From the NCBI RefSeq assembly GCF_036711975.1, contig NC_091972.1:17303001-17367000 (forward strand): a stretch of 64,000 nt of DNA. Direction: 5' to 3'. Shown here in pieces: positions 46,404 to 58,400 of the stretch. Made by a program: the position numbers and the translations under genes. The notes under the pieces are model-generated. The model did no database searches, had not been told where the DNA came from, and saw nothing but the letters and a program-made list of their open reading frames with translations. Origin of the DNA: Onthophagus taurus (lineage: Eukaryota > Arthropoda > Insecta > Coleoptera > Scarabaeidae). Each line of letters begins with the position of its first letter. The stretch's first letter is position 1.

Positions 46404-49400
46404 ATGAGCGGAGATAAAGGGACGACAACGGTCGGCGGTTTCGATAAATGTTCGGTCGTGCTTTTAGACGTCGCCGGTACGACAACCTCCAACAATTTCA
46501 TCAAGGTAAAGTATTACTTTTTCATTTCAACTTTATAACGGTCATTTTTAATTTAAAGAAAATTAATTAAAACAACAAACATTTTATTTTAATTCAAAAA
46601 ATTTCAAAGCCTACCGGTAAAAAATTCTACGGAAATAGAACTTTGCGGAATCGAATTTTGAGCGAAATTTTCCGGTTTGCAGGCAAATATACAAAATTTA
46701 CTTCCTGCGCAGAAGACGAACAGAGTTTTATATCTTTTTGAAACTTTACAAGTTTACGTTTTCATTTTAAAACTGTTCTTGATGGATTTTAACGGATTTT
46801 CTAAACCGTTCGGGGTCTGTTGCTGTTGTCCTTGGACAGGTAAAAATTCGTCCCTTGTTGAATACAGTGCATTCATCTTAAGTACAGTCGCCACCAAAGC
46901 TCTCTACTCTCTCTCTACATGTAGTTGTGTATCACCTGTGTATTGGACTCTCCTTGTTAGTTATGCCACCTTTTGTATTTTTTAATACAAAAGGGGAAAA
47001 TGTAGCAGCTGGTTTTTACTTCATTCATCCAATTCAAAAACTTGAAAAAAAAAACAAAGCATATTTAAAGGGTTCACAAAATGTTTTAAATTTCCCAAAA
47101 TTTTTGTATTGTATTGAAAATGTATTCAAACTTCATTTAATTCATATACAAATATTTACATTACCTTTTATAATCAAATTTTACCAAATTTTGTTGTTAA
47201 TATTTAACATAACCTGAAAAAAAATTTAACATAACCTTAAAAAAAATTAAACATAACCTTTAAAGTTAACAAAAAATTATTCGAATTATTTATAGAAATT
47301 AATATAAATTTAAAATAAAGTTATAACTTTATTTCCTATAAAGTATTTAAACTTTTGTCATCTTTACACATAACCTCAAATTAATAAAATAATTTAAAAT
47401 CATACTAATATTTTTTTAATAAACAATTATCATGATTTTTTTTCTTTTTAACAGGAAACGTTGATCCCATACACTGCCGCAAATCTCGAAGAGTATTTAA
47501 AAACAAATTGGGATGAAGACAAAGTCAAAGAAATTATTAAAGCGATAAAAGGTGATGAAGAATTGGATGTTGAGAAAGCAGTAAATGCTTTTAAAGAACT
47601 TTATGAAAAGGATGCCGATAACGAACAGGTTAAAGCCATTCAAGGATTGATTTCTGCTAAAGGCTATGATAGTGGCTCACTAAAAGCACAGTAAGTAAAT
47701 TTTAACCCCAAAATAAACATTTAGAATTATCTTAAACAGCAATATACAACTCTATAATGGAGAGGTAAAACATTTTACAGTATAAGAAGTTGTAATTATA
47801 AATAAATCATATTATTTTAAATAGTTTTTTATGCTGTCTTAAAAACCATGTTAGTATTATTTTAAACAATTAACTTTTTTATACAATGTACATTTTACCT
47901 TTACCTCTACCTTCAGTTTGGAGTTAAGATTTTTTATCCCTGGTTGAAAATAATAATTAATAATAAAAATAATGGGCTTAATATGCAAAATAAGTTTTAT
48001 ATTTCAACAAAACAAATAACATGCATCAAACACCACATAGCAAAGATGTTTTAGTTAATAAATGCATCAAAATTTAATGAAGACAAGCTTTATTCAGTTA
48101 CTTCTTCATCAGAACTATCACTTTGATTGTGTTTTGTAGAAATCAGAAGACTTTAAAAAAAATTATAGGACTATTCAGGCACCCATTGCAAACTTTTTAT
48201 TAAATAACTGTGTTTTTTCTTTGTTATGCCCTTTAAATTACTTCACAAACATAATAATTTATCAGGCAGTGATACAGGATTTCTTACAGATTTTGAAATA
48301 TTTAAACTTTTAAATTCTTTCTCATTAAAATTATTGTTGTAAAAGACAGTGTTAGGATAATCAGTTCGATCAATGGAGTTGAATCAATGGTAAATTATAA
48401 TTTACCATCATCATAATTCTCATCATCTGATCAAATTATTAAATTTTCTATGGTGGAACCAGCAATAGTATTTTCAGCCTATTTAATCAATATGGACGCG
48501 ATTTCATTGCTCCCTCTTCCAGCTTCTGATTCATCCCATACTAAGCAATAGGAAGCATTATTTTGTTGCATGATAAATAGTCAAATTTAAAGTCCATAGC
48601 TTAAGACAATAAAAACTTTGGTTATTTGATAAATATGGAACCTTCCGTTTACCCTTGGATTGTTTACTTTCTTCTTTATCATTTTTTTTTAAACTTATAT
48701 GTACTATTAGCTTCTTTCAAGTGATCATCATGTTGTTGTTGGATAGTTGATAATTCTCTTAAACCATGAGTTTCTTTAATTCTTAGTGAAAATTAAATTC
48801 AGTGTTAAAACACTTCTTATAAATCCAAAGCTTAGCAATATATTCGTTTAAGATGTCGTCTTGTTGACATCTTATGTGTGCTTTCTACTGTTATTCTTCT
48901 GAATAAACTGCCTCTTTATATCCCAATTTTTCTCATCACACCAGTATTCTTTTAAAATCTGCTTTCTAGATTTTGGAGATACGATTCTTTATCTCTTTGA
49001 AAAATGGAGATACTGCTTTTTCATAAATACAATAATAAGTAATCAAGAAATATAGAATTACTATTCTTTGTCAATGTAGTTTGAAAATGCTATTAACTCA
49101 ATATTGGATAAAATACGACTGTTTACCTCTCTGCTATAGAACCATAGTTAAACTAAACAATAAGTTATCATGTTAAATACTTTTATTGTTCGTCCTTACA
49201 TTTTTAAGTTTCTTTTCTCTGTTAAGAAAGTAAATTGGCAAGATTAACAGAGAATTTTGTTACATAAATTCAAGTTTTTGATTTATATTTTTACACAAAT
49301 AATTTAAATAGAATAAACTTAAGAAAAAACGTAACATATTGGGGATTTTTAAAAATTTTACAAGAAATCAAAGAAACGACGATATATTATAACATTCCTA

Positions 49401-52400
49401 CTGTTTGCTTTACCTCTCTCTACATCTGGAATTCTTATAAGTACGTTTTCTCCTACAGTAATGGATACTTTGTTTTTGAAAAGCATAACATTTTGTAAGC
49501 TTGCTTTTCTAGGGTTGCGTTCACAACGCTTACTCGATTCACCCAGGTTTAACCCTGACATTTAACCTGGGTGAATCGAGTAAGCGTTGTGAACGCAACC
49601 TAGTGCGTGCTTTACAGTGTTTCGAGCTTCTTGAATGCTTGTAAATCTTTTATTGAGTAAGGAGGTGAAATCACCTTTTTCTTCTGAACTATTTTGAACT
49701 TTATCGTCACCACCGATTTGTCCTGTTGTGATTAAGTTAATAGCCAAAGTTCCAATAGTGGTTAATTGCATATTTTTGGTAGGATTATGTATTTCCATTT
49801 CCACATTGCTTTCATTCTGTGCTCATTATCTTTGTGTCCTTCTGAAGTTATCTCTCAAGTTCGTTATTTTCATTACAGTGCTCTTTTAACACCTCTTCAA
49901 GTTCCTCCTCTATAGTGATTTCTGAAATAGCATCTATCGGCTATCTTTGTCGGAAGTAGCGTCTGCTTCATACGGACTGCGATCATCTATTCCAAAATGA
50001 TGAGCCCTATTTTTCATGAATTGGATAAATTTAATTCGTTCTGACCATTTTGTGGTATTATTTGTTTCAATCCATGTACACAACATATTTTCTATGCCTT
50101 GGTTGGCTCTCTCAACCGAACCTTGTGAGCTACCAAAATTGTTAATATGTTCAGAAGATGATAGCAACTTCTTCGTCTCGTTTTGTTTTTAAAGATCTGA
50201 GGTAAACAAACTTCGTGAGATGGTCTTGATAAACCATTATAAATTAGTAGTTGCCATCTGATTGTGACTGCACATCAATTCTGACATCTTCAATTAAAAT
50301 TACTGCTTTTAATTGGCATAACAATTCCCTTTTTCGGGATGCTCAACTTTTTTTGACAGGGTTCACAAAGATTTAAATATATCATGACAATTTCTACTGT
50401 AATGTTCTTATATTAAGCATTAACTTCTTTTATCATTTTATTTCGTCCTCCATGTCCAATTCCAATATGGTTTAGGTGAACAATTTAAAAATTTTCTTCC
50501 AAAAATGTGTAATATATAGGGTGGTTCAGTTTTTAATCGGAAAACTTTACTAGAACGTAGTACTTGCCAAAATACCACAAGTTTTTTGTATAAATGTAGA
50601 GTCGCAAGTCGTTTGTTTTCGAGCTAGCTCATAGCCAAAGTCTAGTCAAGCACTAGTCAAAGTTGAAAAATTTACATTTTGTTTTGTATTTCGGCTGTAA
50701 GTAAACCGTAGAATTTGAAACTTTGTGCGTATTTACTGTTGGGTAAGACCTTATTTTCAAGCATAGCTTAAACTTCGCTAGACCACCCCCTTGATTTTTT
50801 TTAAAGAACTTTTTAACGCTATAGAATATTAATATAAAAAAATATGGGTTGTAAAGCTCATTCTTTAGTGGTACTTTTTTGTCTCTTTAGTATTTTCCTT
50901 AAAGTTAATAGTTTCCGTGATAAAAAAATAAAATGTCGTGCCATGTACCGCTATTTGCCGCCATGTTTAGCTAAAATTCATTTAGGGTGAATCCTCATAA
51001 TTATTGATGATTATTAATAATTTTTGACTATTATTAAGCAAGAGTATCAATTTTGTTTAAAACAACGTAATTTGTTTAGACATACAGTCATCTTATTTAT
51101 GGTTTTTCTTATGAAAATCATAATTAATTGGTGTTATTTAGTTAGTACTAGATCCTAGTAAGTGCACAACTTCCATAGCCAGCTATAAAGAAAAATTTTC
51201 TCTTAATAATAGCAGCGCTTTCCAGTACAATGTAGCATCTTATTTTTTTTACGCTAATACTATTATCTCTAAGAAAAAAACTAAAGAGACAAAAAAGTAA
51301 CAATAATGAATAAGCTTTACAACTCATATTGTTTTATGTTAATATTCCATGGCGTTAAAATGTTGTTATAAGGAGATCAAAGGGGTTGTGAATTTCATCC
51401 TTTTAGAGGGCGCGGGTTAGGAAAGTTTAAGGTACGGTTGAAAATAAGGTATTAACCAGTAGTACATATCCGAAATAAAAGATAAAATATAAATGTTTCA
51501 TAGCTCGAAAACAAAAGAGTTGTGACCCTATCTTTATATAAAAAACTTCGATTAAAAGTTGAACCAGTCTGTATAATCGGTTGATTTTATCGTTGATATC
51601 CTTCAGGGGATTTACCAGAACTGTTACCTTTATTTTCTTTAACTTATGATAAAAAGGAATAATATTCTTCTCATATTCTAAATCATTCTTTCATCTCTTT
51701 TAAGTTAGCTATTATATAGTTTACGATATTTTTGGTGGTTTTTATGACCCTCAGAAACAGTAGTAGCAGTAATTATCACCCGGAAAAAGCACCTGGACGT
51801 GATTTATGATAGGTCCTCCTAGGGAAGTAGGTCCAGGAACGCACTTCTTTTTTTATTTTACTTTAAATTCAACAAAATAAAACAGAAATGTAGTAAAGAA
51901 TATAAATGTATTTATACCTAAATGATTTTACAAAAAAAAGCAAGTATTAATTAAAAAAATAAAAATTAAAACATATATTTATTATAGTTATCTTAGAATT
52001 AGTGTGAAAAGATAATAAATTATATAATTATAATCATAAATTATTTAAACAAGTGGACTTTTTAGATAGATTTAAATAAATTGTTGTATTTTCACACAAA
52101 GTAATGGTATTTAAGTTTTCAAATATTATGTTTTTGTAAATTTTCGTTAATGCGGACCTGAACAACTCACGCCAGAGTTTGGGGTTCGTAAACTACCTGT
52201 ATACAACCCCGTCTTTGTTCGTTATATGACTGCAATTAAGTCATAAAAACCACCAGAAATATCCGAAACTATATTTGAAAGGAAAATAAAGTATTAGACT
52301 TCGACAATACACTGAATTCCAAGAGCCTAAGTAGATTAGACTGAACCCTTGCCATGTGCGCAACAGCAGAAAACGTAGCAGTGAATATGGATGATATTTT

Positions 52401-55400
52401 TCTTACTTGTGCATTATTAATAAATATTGGTTTATGTGATAAATTTTTATACATTAATCACTACGACCTTTTTATTTGCTTAGTATTTATATAAACTGAT
52501 TAATTAGTTGAATATGATATATTGATGATTTCTCATTTAAATCTTTCCCACATTTCCTCGTTTGTAAGACTGTTGTAGTTTAATCGAAAAAAGGTAGTTG
52601 GAGCCACAGCATGCTCGTCTATGTGTGTTTGTATCTAAGATGCTAGTAACTCCTATTTTATCTATTAAGATATGCTCTATTTGATTCGCCTTCATTTGGA
52701 AAGATCTACATCATCTTGTGGATGTTCTGATGTACAATGGGTTTAAAATATATTAAATTTCTCTGTTCTGAAGCAACCATCTAGGTTTCATAATCCGTCT
52801 GTTTTGACGGGAATTCGCCCTAAGGTGGTATTCAACCTATATGGAAGGCAGGGTTCCATATAGGTTGAATACCATCTCTTTAGCAGGGTTGTTTCCACAG
52901 TTTTCCATCTCTTAAGGTGTTATGAAGGTGAGTTTCATCCTTATTGTGCTATTTAACAATATCTTCCTACGATATTGTCGTAGAGGTTATAGATTAGTAT
53001 TCATATTCTGGCTCAGATTGGTATTAAATACTATTATCGCTTGTCTTTACTTTTTTAAGTGTCCTTCCTCTTTTAAGAAAGTATATTAACCTGTAAAATT
53101 GCAGAAAAGTTTTTTTTATAACACTTCTTACAAAAAGAAAGTTTTACAATAATTTTTTGTGATCAAATAAGTCAAAAGAAATTATAAATTAAATTGTCCC
53201 AATCAAAAATTTATTTTTAATTTAATTTGTGTTTTTTTTTAGTGTATTCAGTGATGTTTCAACATCGTTAGAAGCTTGGGCAAAAACCAAACGTGTGGCG
53301 ATTTTTTCAACTGGAAGTGTGGAAGCGCAAAAACAACTTTTTGCAAATACAATCGAAGGTGATTTAACCAAAAATATCTCCAATTATTTTGATCTTTCTG
53401 TTGGCGCAAAAACTAATGGTGAGAGTTATGAAAAAATCGCCAAAGAATTAGCGGTTGGAGTACAAGAAATTATTTATATAAACGATAAAATTGAAGGTAA
53501 CATAAATGATAATTTTTTTAAATGATTTATTAAATCGTTTTTATATATTTTTTGTGTATTTAGAAGCGGTAGCTGCAAAAAGTTCTGGTTTGAATACTGT
53601 ATTAATCGTTCGAGATGGAAATGAAGCACTCAAAGATGAAGATAAAAAAGATTTCGCCGTGATCTCAAGTTTTACTGATTTAACTGGGGACGGTTCCGGA
53701 AAACGAAAGAACGAGGATGTTGAAACTCCAGAGGTTTGTGGACGTAGAAAGTCTTTGAGGTCTGCTTAAAAATCGGGGGTTTTGGATACGGGTTCTTCTT
53801 CTTTGTAGTTAAATTTTTAAACAAATTGGTTAATAATCTCATTGTTGTACATTTTTTTTTTAAGATTTTAGGAGTAGAAAGTGATGTGATACAAGTATTT
53901 TCTTTCTTTTTTGTTGTTGTTTAGTGGCGTTCGTTACAATTATAAAGTTTATTTTTGTCATAATTTATTTTCTTTATTTCCCTTTTCTTTCTATTCTTTT
54001 AAATTATATTCTCTTTCAAAACACTTTTCTTTTGTAGATGAAGTAGTTATTTTATTATTAACTCTTTGCTTGCTGTGTTTACCATCGACTTAAACTCTTT
54101 ATTTAGGCTCCACCTTCAAAGATACCTAAAACTATACCGGAAGAGGAGAAAAAACCAGATGATAAAACTTCTATTGAAACGATTAAACAAGAAAATGAAG
54201 ATGTCAAAGAAGCGGAACAAGCTGTAGAAGCTATGGAAGTTGATACAACAGCAGACACAACCCCCACAACAACAGAAAGTAAGTTTATTTAATTTTTCAA
54301 TATAAGAAATTACAATTTAAACATCAACACTAATTTATTTATTTCACCTAATAATAGGTTTTGTTGTTGACAGCATTTATGAGTGCAAAAGACTACCGAA
54401 ATCTTATTTTGTTGCGATTGAAGTTGTTGGCCAAGTTTAAATATATTAAAGCTACATCTATTGCTAGCCTCCGCTTTAATTAACATGAGAAATATAAGAT
54501 TTTCCACTGAGGCACCACAATTAATATCATATCAATCTGAAACTGATCAACATATTGTTGCTCCTTTACTTTAATTAAAGTGGAATATGTCTGATGGCGC
54601 AACTACTTGGAAACGTCTCTGTGATGTGTTATGTAAGTTTCCACTTAGAGCAACTAATAAGAGTTGCAGAAAACTCTCAGACTTGCTTAGATTACATAGT
54701 TTTGAGGATTGTATTGTCTTTGATGTTGGTATGTTGAATTCGAGCATTTCAGACCATTGTGTCGTGTACTTACACCTTTAATGTGGTGGAATCAGTTTTA
54801 CCGCCAATTAGATATTTTAAAAATTTTAACTATGACTATCTTTTTATGCTGACTTGATGTCAGTTCCTTGGTTCTACATGTACATCATCGTGTTGATGAC
54901 AACTTGGACTTTTTTAATGCTAATTTGATGTAACTTTTAGATCTTTATATTCCCTTGGTCTAAATTACTTATAAAAATAAGCCTAAAATACCTCTGGTGA
55001 CGGACAATGTTACATTTATGATTAGACTGAGAAATAAAGCATTTAATATAAATATAAAACCATGGGAAATCCTGCATATGAATATTATACGATTTTGTCC
55101 TACACCTCAAATACTTATAAATAGAGATTTATAAGAAATAACATTAAATCAAAGAACGTCAGGCAGCTTGATTGTAATGAAATTAATAAATTCTTTATTA
55201 CTACTTCTTAACACAACTTCTTTTAGATGAGTCCTTGCTAGAGTATTATAAAACTTTCTTAACAATTCTGTTGGAACTACTTTGTCCTTTACTGAGAAAT
55301 TATCAATTTTGTTAATAAAGTTAAAATATTAGATCTAGAGATTGACAGTGATGAAACGTTCATATGGCAAATTAAAAATACTCTACCCTAACAGACGTTT

Positions 55401-58400
55401 ATTGAATGAAGATGCGTAGTTTATATTATGTGATTCCTTGATTCTCTCATTACTCAAGTACTGCAATCTTGTTTATAGACCTTGTTTGATGATGAGGGAT
55501 GCGCAGAGAATGGAAAGGGTTCAAAAATTTTCTCTCAGCTCTCTATAGCATACGTCGTAATGAAAGAATACAAATTCAATTTGCATTTGAGTCAATTTTT
55601 AAAATTTAGGTGCACAATATACAAAAATGGCATTTTTTGTGTGGTATAATAATGCTGTATCTGGCTCACTAGCATGTCTATATTTGTTTGATTAGAATGA
55701 TTCCATTAATTTTGTTAAAATTGTTGTATCGTTTATGATATTCTATTGTTGTATTTAAGGTGTATTAAATATACATATACTGAGTATATACAGTGTCCCA
55801 CGTAAGCAACAAAGTACATAAATGGGTGCATATGTATGGATATGCATAAAATACATACAGGTTGTTCCATAACGACGTACTGAAATAAACATATGTTATT
55901 TTAAATGGAATGACATAGTTTTTATTGCGTATTCTGATTCTACACACAAAGCTGAGTTCCAATATCTCCAATATCAGTTCATTATCGAAACATCGCCTGC
56001 TCGGAAGTCAACGTTTACCACCTGTGAAATTACAAACAATTATGGCGGCATCACTTGAAAACTGTCAAATACATATATTTCATGGCCTACTAATAGAAAA
56101 AATAAATAAAATCTGCCATTCTTTGCATGATTTTGATTCATTCCACTCTATCTCAATAAGTGCAACAGATAGGTATAGGGGCATGTACTGAAGATTTGTA
56201 GAGTATTAAATTCTCTATCTGATAAGCTAATCAAGTATGGGTGTTCCATTTAAAATTTTCGACTTTTTTGCAATTGAATATGGTAAAACAGTAGTTACAC
56301 TTTTGAACATACTGTATAAGATAGAGTGATATAGCCAATGGCGCTCTATTTAAGCGTATTCAAGCAGCAACTGTTACAAATTTTAACTTTCTAGCTCGAT
56401 CTGTTGCCAAAAAATCGGGTCATTCAATGTGGCCCAGACTGAACCAAAACTGTGTCAAAAATCGAAAATCATTGCAATAATAGTTTTTCATGCTGAAATC
56501 ATTTAATAACTGGATCAAATGCACATTTTCAACTTTACTACGTTTTCCGAAAAATATATACAGGATGATCTAATAAAAATTAAAAAATGTTAAAAATTGA
56601 AATTTGATCAAAAAACAAACACAATTTTAAACAAAATAATTACTAATACAAATTAAACACAAATATATTACTAACCATAATCAGATTCCTCATCATCGTC
56701 CTCACTTTGCCGTCCACCAGGTTCTTCATTTTCCGAATTTTCTTTTATGTTTATACAGGTGTCTACCGGAAGTAGACCAAAACTTCGTTATTTTTAATGG
56801 AATGCTATAGTTTTTATTACACCTTTTAATTGTACGTAAAAAAATATATTGACTTTTAGTTTTGGTACCTAGCGTTTTTCGTTTTCGAGTTATTTTGATT
56901 TTAAGTTTTTTTTGGCAAATTTCACCATGCTCTTTAAAACCCCATATCTTATCCAACGTTCATTCAAAAATGCTCTAAATTGGCACTCTTCACATGTTGT
57001 CAAATAGATTGTCATTTGTTGTATCAGAGTGGTCAAAAATTGAATTACCGTTTCTCCATTCATTGAATGGGGAGAAGTCGAAAATTTTAAATGGAATGCC
57101 CCATATTTTATTAGCCTATTCGAAAGGGAATTTAATTCTCTACAAATTATCTATAAACATTTCTATACCTATTGTAGGTTATCTCATATTGGGAAATTTA
57201 TCAAAACATGCAGGAAATTAATTCTTGCATTATTACCGTCATTAGAAGTACCACGATAATTTTTGTTTCTTCGGTTTGGTTGCTTCAAACCAAAGCCAAC
57301 TAATAATTTTAAATTTACTAATACTCAAGAAAATTTCATTTTTTTCAAGTTTCTACGAAAACCATACATTTTAGACATAGGGATGTACTGACAAAGTTCC
57401 CTTATTTTTCAGCGTACAATACACTGGTGAAGGAAAAAATTGGGGTTGCTATTTAAAAAAACTGCGAAAAATTTAAAAAAAATATTTATATATTTGATAT
57501 TTGTCACATTTTATTGTGGTTCTGGGCCACAGTGGACAGCGTTAATTGCTAAAAAAAGTTCTTCTAATTAAAATAACTCAAAAACAAAAAGCACTAGGTA
57601 TCAACATGTCTTTGATAAGTCAACTTAGTTTTGTGTGTAGAATCAGAATACGCAATAAAAACTATATCATTCCATTTAACATAACATATGTTTATTTCAG
57701 TACGTCGTTGTGGAACATCCTGTATGTATAAATATATTTCTTGTTTATAGTGTGATAAATTTCCTACAACTTTTGTCTAAGGAAGAACTGCGTATCTTGG
57801 CTCCTTAATGCCATTCATGTACAGAGTGCTTACAAGAGACTTGCGTATCTGTTTGGCGTAAGTGGGGAAAGAATGGCTATAAGCTTTGCATAAGTTAAGA
57901 GAACAGATATATCGTGACCAAAGCTCCTCAATTTATTGGCGGCTCGTCGCTTTACGGTAGAGAGGTCATCCGGTTTTAGTTAGGTATCGAGCGTTCAATA
58001 GAGTAGTCACGAATTTATATTTCCTACGTTTTCTATAGTTTTTCTGCGAATTAATTTCCTAGTTTTGTTTTCTGGTTGTTTACCTTATTTAAGTTTTTTT
58101 TTAAATTTATTCTTGACGACTTTAATTTAGATTTAAGAAGTTTAATGAGTTTTTTATTTATTCTTAGTAATTCTTACAGAGTTTTTTAAAATGGAATTAG
58201 ATTTACATTCAGAAGGTTACAAAAAAATCACCAACTGGATATCAAAATACAATCTACAAGATGTCTTTGCTGTAACTGGAGAAACTGAAGTACAGTGCAA
58301 TATTTGTTGTAAACGATTAAGTTGTTCTAAAAACAATCACCTATTAAACCATATAAAATGTAAATCCCACATTGACCAAGAAAACAACGTTTCCCCAAAC

